Part shown: positions 26,822 through 34,513 of the stretch, piece by piece
How positions within the stretch are numbered: the stretch's first letter is position 1
Layout of the letters: each line of letters starts with the position of its first letter
Assembly: GCA_021737405.1 (NCBI GenBank)
Contig: JAIPEG010000005.1
Location: 62,001-126,000 of the forward strand
DNA from: Bacteriovoracaceae bacterium
GTDB lineage: Bacteria; Bdellovibrionota; Bacteriovoracia; Bacteriovoracales; Bacteriovoracaceae
Reading direction: 5' to 3'
DNA length: 64,000 bases
The notes under the pieces: generated by a model
Seen by the model: only the letters and a program-made list of their open reading frames with translations
The model's database searches: none
Told to the model about the DNA's origin: nothing
Translations under genes and position numbers: made by a program

Positions 26822-27937
26822 ATCATCTTAGACAGGTTGCTGTTAACACTTTTGACACTCTTTCTCTTTTACCGAATTTACTTTAATCCACCACTAAAAA
26901 TTGGTAACTTAGAGTCTATGAGCAAGGGATCTAAAAGGCTGATTAATTTAAATACCATATCAAATGAAGATCTCCTTCAAACTCGCCTATGTGACCTTCC
27001 CATAGAGCTTAAGAATAATTGGGTTCAAAACTGTGTGATAAAACTTAATAAGGAGCTCTCTTCAAAAGGCATCCGACTTAAGCCCCATGTTTGGATCTCT
27101 GATGATTGGTTTTCTCCAGATGGTGTACCTGGATTTGCTGTACCTTTTTTCATTATGCATCCTCGATTAATCGCTCTTGAAAAAGAGATGATCGGTGAAG
27201 TAGAAGGAGGCGATAGAGCGTGGTGTATGATGCTTATGCGCCATGAAGTAGGTCATTGCATTGATAATGCCTACCATCTAAGAAAAAACAAAAGACGCCA
27301 ATTGCTCTTTGGACTGACAAGTACCCCATACCCTGAATCCTATAAACCAAATATTAAATCACGCCAATTCGTTCGCCACCTTGATGGTCACTACGCACAA
27401 GCACATCCCGATGAGGATTGGGCCGAGACCTTTGCCGTTTGGCTAACCCCACGCTCTTCTTGGCGAAAAGTTTATGCTGACTGGCCCGCCTTAAAGAAAC
27501 TTAATCTTTTAAATGATATTTTGGAAAATATAAAGGGTGAACTCCCTTTGGTAAAAAATCGTGACCGTATGGATGAGATATCCAATATGAAAATGACGGT
27601 TGGTGAATATTATAAAATTAAAAAGCAGCGCCTAGGACTTAACAAAAGCCCTGTTATGATTAGAGATCTTAAAAAAATCTTTTCAAAAGAAGGAGAACTT
27701 CCCGCTTGGCGCTTTGTAAACGACTCAAAAACTCAAATAATCGGGCAAGTTGCCAAAAATACCCGTCTCCAGCATTATAAAATTATGAAAATGTTGCGAG
27801 AGGTTCAAAGCACTTGCCGCCAAGAGAATTTAAAAGTGGATAAATTACCAGGTGTCAGCCGCAAGCAACTTATCAATCTGATCACTAAGAAATCAGAGGG
27901 ATTTGTAAAAAGTAGCTCGCCTAGGATCATTATGTGA
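26822..27937 (+). CDS. Membrane-anchored Peptidase_Mx-like zinc metallopeptidase
   Basis: An N-terminal hydrophobic anchor (RLLLTLLTLFLFYRIYF) precedes a zincin domain with MRHEVGHCID and, further on, AQAHPDEDWAETFAVWL. The second block closely resembles the AHPxEDWAE block of putative zinc peptidases (PF15887, from memory), where the Glu is the third ligand. An in-frame stop lies at 26819-26821. AAAGAGG sits 7 nt before an ATC at 26822, while the first ordinary start, TTG 26837, has no spaced ribosome site. I therefore propose an AUC start. The ATP-grasp gene overlaps its end by 4 bases. Confidence 0.75.
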   Translation: MILDRLLLTLLTLFLFYRIYFNPPLKIGNLESMSKGSKRLINLNTISNEDLLQTRLCDLPIELKNNWVQNCVIKLNKELSSKGIRLKPHVWISDDWFSPDGVPGFAVPFFIMHPRLIALEKEMIGEVEGGDRAWCMMLMRHEVGHCIDNAYHLRKNKRRQLLFGLTSTPYPESYKPNIKSRQFVRHLDGHYAQAHPDEDWAETFAVWLTPRSSWRKVYADWPALKKLNLLNDILENIKGELPLVKNRDRMDEISNMKMTVGEYYKIKKQRLGLNKSPVMIRDLKKIFSKEGELPAWRFVNDSKTQIIGQVAKNTRLQHYKIMKMLREVQSTCRQENLKVDKLPGVSRKQLINLITKKSEGFVKSSSPRIIM

Positions 27938-28992
27938 AATCACAAAGAATTCTCGTACTCATGCACAGCGATCTAGTCCCTCCTGAAATGCCCACAATTG
28001 AAGGCCTCATGGATATCCCAGATGGATCAAAGCTTGCTGATAAAGATCGCCTAGAAACGCCTTGGACCACCGAGTATGATGTTCTCTATCACTTGGCGGC
28101 CATGGGTCACAAAGTTAAACCCCTAGGAGTTTACTCGGATCTCTCAAAGATTCGTGAGGGAATTGAAGCCTTTAAACCCCATATCGTTTTTAACTTATTA
28201 GAAGAGTTCGATGGCGAAGCAGTCTTTGACTCTAATGTCGTCTCCTATTTAGAGCTTTTAAAAATCCCCTACACTGGCTGCAATCCTAGGGGACTAATGA
28301 TCGCAAGAGATAAGTCTCTCACGAAAAAGGTTTTGATCTATCACAGAATAAAGACTCCTAAATTCGCGGTCTTTCCAAAAAATCGTCGAACAAAAGTTCC
28401 AAAATACTTAAGATATCCTTTAATTGTGAAGTGCCTCGACGAAGATGCTTCTCTTGGTTTATCTAAGGCATCCATTGTTTCAAGTGAAGAAAAGCTTCTA
28501 GAGAGAATTCAGTATATCCACAAGAAAATTGGAGTGGATGCTATCGTTGAAGAGTTTGTCGAAGGAAGAGAATTTTATATCGGTGTGATAGGAAATTATC
28601 GAATGGAGCTTCTTCCAGTCTGGGAGGTCTTCTACAATAACGCCAATAAGCCAGAGAAGGAATTTTATTCGCGCTCGGCCAAATGGAATGATAAGTATCG
28701 CCAAAGAAAAGGCATTGATAGTGGAAAGGCTCAACTCTCCGCTGACTTAGAAAAGAAATGTCACGACATTGCCAAGAGAACCTACAAATCCCTTGGTCTA
28801 AATGGGTACGCTAGAATTGATGTCAGAATGGATGCCGATGAAAACATCTATGTCATTGAGGCGAACCCTAATCCCAACATAGCAATCGACGATGAATTTG
28901 CAGAGAGTTCATATTATAAAAATCAGTGGGATTTTCATAAAATCCTTCAAAAGATTATCAATAATGGGCTTAGTTGGAATAAAGGAAGTTAA
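27934..28992 (+). CDS. ATP-grasp ligase, D-Ala-D-Ala ligase-like
   Basis: 352 residues starting at GTG 27934 inside the peptidase stop. The ATP-grasp blocks are PLIVKCLDEDASLGLS, AIVEEFVEGREFYIGVIG and the metal-binding YARIDVRMDADENIYVIEANPNPN. The region PYTGCNPRGLMIARDKSLTKKVL matches the Ddl family, but the protein is too divergent at its N-terminus to call Ddl. It more likely ligates amino acids or peptides. Tight coupling with a zinc peptidase suggests a joint peptide-forming and trimming pathway, possibly on cell-wall peptides. Confidence 0.85.
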   Translation: MKSQRILVLMHSDLVPPEMPTIEGLMDIPDGSKLADKDRLETPWTTEYDVLYHLAAMGHKVKPLGVYSDLSKIREGIEAFKPHIVFNLLEEFDGEAVFDSNVVSYLELLKIPYTGCNPRGLMIARDKSLTKKVLIYHRIKTPKFAVFPKNRRTKVPKYLRYPLIVKCLDEDASLGLSKASIVSSEEKLLERIQYIHKKIGVDAIVEEFVEGREFYIGVIGNYRMELLPVWEVFYNNANKPEKEFYSRSAKWNDKYRQRKGIDSGKAQLSADLEKKCHDIAKRTYKSLGLNGYARIDVRMDADENIYVIEANPNPNIAIDDEFAESSYYKNQWDFHKILQKIINNGLSWNKGS

Positions 28993-29001
28993 AGGAAACT
29001 T

Positions 29002-29032
29002 CTTACGGGCTACCTCAAAGGCAACCCGTAAG
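29002..29032. terminator. Bidirectional terminator hairpin
   Basis: CTTACGGG (29002-29009) and CCCGTAAG (29025-29032) form an 8-bp stem between two convergent genes. The T-tracts are modest on both sides (GTTATT on plus, AAGTTTCCTTT on minus). Confidence 0.6.
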
Positions 29033-29038
29033 CCGTTA

Positions 29039-29578
29039 TTAATGAATTAATCTTTTCTTAATCGTTTTCTTTGCCTCTTCAACATCACACTCAAAGACAA
29101 ATGAGTATTCCTTTGAAACTGTTTCGAGAAGTTCATTCATAAGCTGGCGCTCAACTGCACCCTTATCTTTAAGTTGATAAATTTCTTTAATCACACTTAA
29201 AATATTTCCAAGTGTCACCTGATTTGAACGAACTTTTTCCTGATAACAGGCAATTCTCTCTTTACGGTTTTCATATGAGTTTTTAACTTCAGTCTTATGA
29301 ACACGATCAAGTGAGCGGTTAAATGATCCCTTTGTCGCAACTTTTCTGATCAGAATATCAGAATCAGTTGGAATCATGTTCTTCATTTTTTGATGCATGC
29401 TCTGAATTGTAAAAAAAGAGCGGCCAAGACCTGGCATATGCTCGACCCCTACCATTCTACCAATACCAAACTTTGGTGAAACCACGATGTCGTCTGGTGA
29501 GAATTTACGGTCTTCAAAAATCTCTATTACTTCTTTATTTGTCGCTGTTTTGAGGGAAGATGTTGTCTGAGTCTCGAT
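29039..29578 (-). CDS. CarD/TRCF-domain transcription regulator
   Basis: The CarD RNA-polymerase-interaction domain begins with FSPDDIVVSPKFGIGRMVGVE (the usual F-x-x-GD-x-VV-x-P-x-x-G-x-G-x-I pattern). A basic helical C-terminus follows (ENRKERIACYQEKVR). The only ordinary start, GTG 29485, falls inside that pattern and would cut the domain. The frame stays open further upstream without ATG, GTG or TTG. AAAGGA at 29586-29591 sits 7 nt before an in-frame ATC at 29576-29578, which I take as the likely start (180 residues). A frameshift is the alternative. Family members bind RNA polymerase beta and stabilise open complexes. Confidence 0.8.
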   Translation of the reverse strand: METQTTSSLKTATNKEVIEIFEDRKFSPDDIVVSPKFGIGRMVGVEHMPGLGRSFFTIQSMHQKMKNMIPTDSDILIRKVATKGSFNRSLDRVHKTEVKNSYENRKERIACYQEKVRSNQVTLGNILSVIKEIYQLKDKGAVERQLMNELLETVSKEYSFVFECDVEEAKKTIKKRLIH

Positions 29579-29749
29579 AAGACATTCCTTTGTTAAAGTA
29601 GCAATCCATTGCGTTAAAACTTTTCGCCTAAAAAAAGTTGGGTATGAGTAATGGTATCAATAAAAAAATGGGAAAGTCTAGGAAACGTCTGGCAAATCTT
29701 ACAAGAATCGCAGGTTTAGGTGCATTTTAATCTACTTTGGTGTAAAGCT

Positions 29750-30577
29750 ATGCCCATGACCACCCTTGTAAATAAAAATATTCCTTCAGATGTCGAACTT
29801 AGTGACGCTTACTGGCAACGTTTCTCTGGCATCGCTCGTCTTTATGGAGAGGCGTCTTTAAAGACCTTCTCAAAAAGTAATGTTGCCATAATTGGAATCG
29901 GAGGCGTGGGCTCTTGGACTGCCGAAGCCCTAGCAAGAAGTGGTGTTCAAAATATCACCCTCATAGATCTAGACGAAGTCTGTGTGACTAACACCAATCG
30001 CCAACTTCATGCCCTTGAAAATACTGTTGGAGCGACTAAGGTCAAAGTAACAAAAGAGCGCCTAGAGCAGATCAATCCAGAGGGAATCTTTTTAGCTGTA
30101 GAAGACTTCTTAACTGAAGAAACCCTCGAAAGACTATTATCCCCAAAGTTTGATATCATCGTCGATGCCATTGATTCCTTAAAAAATAAAGTTCTTCTTG
30201 CCGTCTACTGCCGCCAATTCAATATCCCTCTTGTAACTGTTGGTGGTGCAGGTGGGAAAAAAGACCCCACTCTTATAAGGAGAGGCGATCTTAGTGAATC
30301 GACTCAAGATAACCTTTTGAAACGGATGAAAAAGAAGTTGCGCGTTGACTTTGACTTCCCACGTTTAGGCCCCATGAATATAACATGCGTGTACTCACTT
30401 GAACGTGCCGTTTACCCCACAGAGGAAGGCCTAACATGTTTTAAAAAGGATTTATTGGACAAGTCTCAAGCAAAGCTTGATTGTGCTACGGGAATGGGGA
30501 CTGCAACTTTTGGAACAGGTGGTTTTGGCTTTACCGCCGCTCACTGCGCACTTGAATTATTAACTCAAAAAAGATGA
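29750..30577 (+). CDS. tcdA: tRNA threonylcarbamoyladenosine dehydratase
   Basis: An E1-like (ThiF/MoeB fold) enzyme that cyclises t6A37 of tRNA to ct6A. The nucleotide-binding motif is VAIIGIGGVGSWTAEALARSG, followed by LIDLDEVCVTNTNRQLHA and the family-typical RRGDLSEST and GTGGFGFTAAH. I use ATG 29750; GTG 29720 and ATG 29756 are also in frame. The TatD gene overlaps its end by 4 bases. Confidence 0.92.
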   Translation: MPMTTLVNKNIPSDVELSDAYWQRFSGIARLYGEASLKTFSKSNVAIIGIGGVGSWTAEALARSGVQNITLIDLDEVCVTNTNRQLHALENTVGATKVKVTKERLEQINPEGIFLAVEDFLTEETLERLLSPKFDIIVDAIDSLKNKVLLAVYCRQFNIPLVTVGGAGGKKDPTLIRRGDLSESTQDNLLKRMKKKLRVDFDFPRLGPMNITCVYSLERAVYPTEEGLTCFKKDLLDKSQAKLDCATGMGTATFGTGGFGFTAAHCALELLTQKR

Positions 30578-31233
30578 AGATCGACTTTCACTGCCATCAC
30601 CCAGAAGCCACTGATGCTGATCTTGTCATCTACTCTCATGCAAATATTAACGATCCCATTCCAGAGTTTGTAAGAGAAAATAGCATTCTCTATACTATAG
30701 GTCTTCACCCCTGGTTTTTACCAAATGATCTTAAAAGTGGTCTGAACGAAATATCAAAACATTTTTCAAGCGATTACTTTGTGGGTCTTGGTGAATGTGG
30801 ACTCGATAGATTAAGAGGGCCAGACCTTGAAATTCAAAAGAAGTTTTTTTCTGCTCAATTAGAATTAGCCCACCATTCTAAAATTGCCTTTGTTGTCATT
30901 CACTGTGTCCGTACTTTCCCAGAGTGCCAAAAAATAATCATGTCCTCACCCTTTCAAGGTAAATTCGTTTTTCATGATTATGGTGCAAATCTAGACATAA
31001 CCGATCAACTATTAAGAGATGAACGCATATTCTTCTCCATAGGTCGCGCGCTAAACAGAGAGGTTTTTTGTAAGGAAACTTTAAAAACTATTCCATTAGA
31101 GAGAATTCTCCTAGAGACAGATGACGAAACGATCTCAATTAACTCGCGTTATGATCAACTCAAAAAGGTCAAAGAATCTCAAATTGAAGACGTCCTTTCT
31201 CAAAACCTGACTAATATCCTTCAAAACGCCTAA
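30574..31233 (+). CDS. TatD-family metal-dependent hydrolase
   Basis: A 219-residue amidohydrolase-fold protein, shorter than the roughly 260 of E. coli TatD. The metal ligands are IDFHCHHPE, GECGLDR, VVIHCVR, HDYG and LLETDDE. TatD enzymes are 3'-5' exonucleases or D-aminoacyl-tRNA deacylases. It is translationally coupled to tcdA (ATGA overlap), suggesting a link to tRNA quality control. Confidence 0.85.
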   Translation: MKIDFHCHHPEATDADLVIYSHANINDPIPEFVRENSILYTIGLHPWFLPNDLKSGLNEISKHFSSDYFVGLGECGLDRLRGPDLEIQKKFFSAQLELAHHSKIAFVVIHCVRTFPECQKIIMSSPFQGKFVFHDYGANLDITDQLLRDERIFFSIGRALNREVFCKETLKTIPLERILLETDDETISINSRYDQLKKVKESQIEDVLSQNLTNILQNA

Positions 31234-31329
31234 CCCATTGAAACTGTAATTATTTTTCCTGTTCTTACGCCTAGCGTGAATTGGCCTTAGAATAGATAAA
31301 ACAGGCAAATACATTTAGGGAATGGAGAG

Positions 31330-32493
31330 ATGAAAAAAGAAAATATCATCGTTAGTGTGATTATAGTGGCCTCTATTATTGGTTACTTTATTTTTATCAC
31401 TTTAAATAGAAAGCAAGCACAAGATAATGTTTTTCTTAACCGTCAAAAGATAGAGATTGATACCCTCGCGCCTAAGGAAGAAATTATTTCTACCCTTCGT
31501 TACAAATCAAGAAAATTTTCTTTTAAAGATCTTCCGGAAGATATTCAAATGAGAATAAAAAATGAGCAACTTGTTTCTCATATAAAAATCACTGGAATCT
31601 TAAAGGACTTTATCGTTCGCTTTCATCAAGCAGCAAAATCAAAGGATGGTGATGTGAATTCTGTTGATATAAAAAATCTTCCGAAGATGAGCACCATAAC
31701 TTCTGCAAGAGTAGGAGATAAATTGATTGAAGAAGTTTATCAAAAAAATATTGATAAATTTAAGAAAGGCCATGATCCCATTGTCATTAAACAGCAAATC
31801 AAAGTGGAGCTTCTTGCGCAGGACGCCTACGAATATATCATAAACCTCATTGGAGAAATACGAAAGACCACCAACTCTAAGCTTCCAGCTTCGCCAAAAG
31901 TTCCAGAGAGCTGGCTCATTACACAAGGAATTTCTCCTACGTTTGGGGAAAACGATGCAACAAACCATCTTATTTGGATAGGATATTATGGCTGCCCTAA
32001 TTGCTCAAATTATAGTGATGAGCTTGGAAAACTCATTCAAAAATATACTCTAAAAAATATTCGTGTAACCTTTGTTCCTTGGACATATAACGATATCGAC
32101 ACTTATGCCTTCCTCAATCTAGCAGCATTTTGTCTTAGAGAGGAAATTGATGAACAAACTTTCTGGCGCTTTCATTCTGTAGCAATGAGCAATAGCGAGA
32201 AAATCTTTGGAATGAAGCCAGATGACCTGAAAAGAGCACAAACCTTTTTAGATAAGATTCTTGAAAGCATTGAGATCTCTGCAAGTGACATTAAAAAGGT
32301 TAATCGTTGCGCAAATGACCTAAGTTCTCAAAATAAACTCTTGTACAAAATGTCAGAGGCCAAACGTAAACTAGACTTCATTCCAGATCTTATAAAATCT
32401 CCAACAATCTTTTTAAACGGGAGAATTCTAGATTTAGAAGGAACAACACTTTTTGAGGCTGTCGATTTAGAGCTCTCGCAGGTTGAAAAGTAA
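31330..32493 (+). CDS. Membrane-anchored DsbA-like thioredoxin-fold protein
   Basis: 387 residues. An N-terminal anchor (IIVSVIIVASIIGYFIFITL) is followed by about 180 helical, charged residues and a C-terminal thioredoxin-fold domain. Its active-site motif is WIGYYGCPNCSNY (C-P-N-C), with a late cis-Pro region at IKSPTIFLNGR. This fits a periplasmic thiol oxidoreductase or isomerase with an extra N-terminal module. The window contains many Cys-rich exported proteins that could be its clients. GGAGAG precedes the ATG. Confidence 0.8.
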   Translation: MKKENIIVSVIIVASIIGYFIFITLNRKQAQDNVFLNRQKIEIDTLAPKEEIISTLRYKSRKFSFKDLPEDIQMRIKNEQLVSHIKITGILKDFIVRFHQAAKSKDGDVNSVDIKNLPKMSTITSARVGDKLIEEVYQKNIDKFKKGHDPIVIKQQIKVELLAQDAYEYIINLIGEIRKTTNSKLPASPKVPESWLITQGISPTFGENDATNHLIWIGYYGCPNCSNYSDELGKLIQKYTLKNIRVTFVPWTYNDIDTYAFLNLAAFCLREEIDEQTFWRFHSVAMSNSEKIFGMKPDDLKRAQTFLDKILESIEISASDIKKVNRCANDLSSQNKLLYKMSEAKRKLDFIPDLIKSPTIFLNGRILDLEGTTLFEAVDLELSQVEK

Positions 32494-32504
32494 AAGGGGA
32501 TTCA

Positions 32505-34328
32505 ATCAGAATAGAAAGTGAAAAGATATTTAGACATTTAGTTAAAGTTTGGACCCATCCATTCTTTGTCTTCTTGACACTCGTTTTCGTCCTTTATGGA
32601 CCAAGCTTAAGTTTCCCCCCTTTTATTTTTGATGACTATTTTCATATTTTTGATAACAAAAATGTTCTCGTCCCGACTCTAAAGAGCTTTCTCTATTATT
32701 TAAAAAGTTCCTTAACACCGATTCCTTTTCTAATTTGGAAGGTCATTGCCTTGATTGATCAAGGTGACTCTCCAGGGATATTTCGAGCATTTAATTTTAT
32801 CTTACATGCCCTTAACACTTGGCTTTTCTTAAGAATAAATCAATCTTTTTGGTCTCAGCAATCTCTAAAAAAGGATGAAGTTATCTGGCTTAGCTGGGGG
32901 GCAAGTCTTGTCTATCTTCTTCATCCTGTTCAAGTAGAATCAGTTCTTTGGATATCTTCCATGAGAACCCTTTTAGGATCATTCTTTGCTTTTCTTAGTA
33001 TTTTCTTCCTCTTAAAGCATGAGTTTTCTCCACATCAAAAAGAAGTGTCATTTAGTGAAGCCCCAGCAATCTATGCTCCAACTCTTCTCTCATACTTTCT
33101 AGGACTCTTAAGTAATCCAACCATGGCCCCAGCTCTGATATTTGGCGGACTTCTCATTTTTATCGCTAAGAAAAGAATTTCTCGCGCGACCTTACTTTTA
33201 ATTATGCTTACAGCGATAGCCACCTTACTTATTGTTACCTTTACCCATGAAAAGGATATTTTAACTACTTATTTTGACAATTTATCTGCGGGTCTTAGGC
33301 TAAAACTTATTTTCATTAGCCTCAGTACCTATCTTATTAATATTTTAACTCCCTTAAATTTGGTTTTTGATTATCAAATAAACGCTTTCAGTATCAGTTT
33401 TCTTAATGAAACATCTCAGCTTGGGATCAAATTATTCCTCTCTCCTCTCTTAATTATTTATTTTTCAGTATCTTTTTTTAATGAAAAACTTAAAGAATCT
33501 GCTCTTTTAATGGCAGGATTTTTTCTTTTAATCCTTCCCCATGTAGGTATTATTCTCCATGACTTTAATAATATTTCTATCGTCAGTGATCGCTATCTAA
33601 ATTTAGCTTTAGCCGGCTTTGCCCTATTCATAAGCTATACTCTCCTTCGAATCCACTCATGGCTTAAAAGCCACCAGAAGTGGCTACCGACTTATCTTAT
33701 CCCTATCTTAATCCTTATTTCTTTAACTTTTCTTACAGGTCTTCAAATCACGAAATGGAAAAATCCGACAGTCATCCTCAACTCTTCTCAAAAACTACTC
33801 TCCCTTAGAGCACCCACTCTCATCGCCCTTGGCAATCAATTTGCTCAAAAAGAAAACTACAAAATGGCGCGCCATGCTTTTAAAGATGCCTTAGCATCTG
33901 AGCCTGATTCAACGGCCGCCCTTCTTTCTCTCATAAAGGTAAATGAACTCAGCTTTTCAGAAAAAGAAGACAAGTTTATTGAAAGCTATATAAGTTCTAA
34001 CCAACTAACCATTAACTCTGAGCTTGCTCTACCTTTGGCAAAAGTTTGGGTAAGGCGACATCGATTCAATGATGCTCTTGATCTCATTAGCATGAGCCTA
34101 GAGCGAAGCAATAAGACCAAAAAGGAGGCCTATCTTTTGAGAAATCAAATTGAGGTATATAAAGAAGAATACGCCTTTAAAGCACTCGAAAACTTACAGT
34201 CTTATCATGCTAGTAAAGGTCAGTTGAAAGAGTCGCTTAAATACCTAGAAAAAATGATTCTTCTGAGACCCCTTGATCAAAAGCTCCTGAGGAAAAGGAG
34301 AATTCTTTTACAAGAACTTAAGTATTAA
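32505..34328 (+). CDS. TMTC-like multi-spanning membrane protein with TPR tail
   Basis: About ten transmembrane segments are followed by a C-terminal TPR region (about the last 170 residues, starting FAQKENYKMARHAFKDAL). The first loop has FIFDDYFHIFDN, and HPVQVESVLWISSMR resembles the conserved loop of TMTC/O-mannosyltransferase-like proteins. The lipid-linked-sugar transferase role is inferred. The first ordinary start, TTG 32574, has no ribosome site and cuts into the first helix. AAAAGGGG lies 5 nt before an in-frame ATC at 32505, which gives a basic cytoplasmic N-terminus (RIESEKIFRHLVKVW). I propose that start. Confidence 0.75.
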   Translation: MRIESEKIFRHLVKVWTHPFFVFLTLVFVLYGPSLSFPPFIFDDYFHIFDNKNVLVPTLKSFLYYLKSSLTPIPFLIWKVIALIDQGDSPGIFRAFNFILHALNTWLFLRINQSFWSQQSLKKDEVIWLSWGASLVYLLHPVQVESVLWISSMRTLLGSFFAFLSIFFLLKHEFSPHQKEVSFSEAPAIYAPTLLSYFLGLLSNPTMAPALIFGGLLIFIAKKRISRATLLLIMLTAIATLLIVTFTHEKDILTTYFDNLSAGLRLKLIFISLSTYLINILTPLNLVFDYQINAFSISFLNETSQLGIKLFLSPLLIIYFSVSFFNEKLKESALLMAGFFLLILPHVGIILHDFNNISIVSDRYLNLALAGFALFISYTLLRIHSWLKSHQKWLPTYLIPILILISLTFLTGLQITKWKNPTVILNSSQKLLSLRAPTLIALGNQFAQKENYKMARHAFKDALASEPDSTAALLSLIKVNELSFSEKEDKFIESYISSNQLTINSELALPLAKVWVRRHRFNDALDLISMSLERSNKTKKEAYLLRNQIEVYKEEYAFKALENLQSYHASKGQLKESLKYLEKMILLRPLDQKLLRKRRILLQELKY

Positions 34329-34513
34329 AATAGAAAATGTTTAGGAAAAGCCAAGATATTGAGGCACGAAATATGAAGGTATCTTTACATCTGTAGAAGG
34401 TTTTATGAAATATCAGGTACTTATTTCTTCAAAACTTAAATAAAGCAATAAAATTACAAAGCTAGCTTAAAATATCCGATAGGACGACATAAACAAGTAA
34501 AAAGGACTAACGT

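Noticed and set aside
29485-29578. GTG 29485 as the true carD start
   Set aside because: It removes FSPDD, the first strand of the CarD domain, and has no Shine-Dalgarno; an upstream start is more likely.
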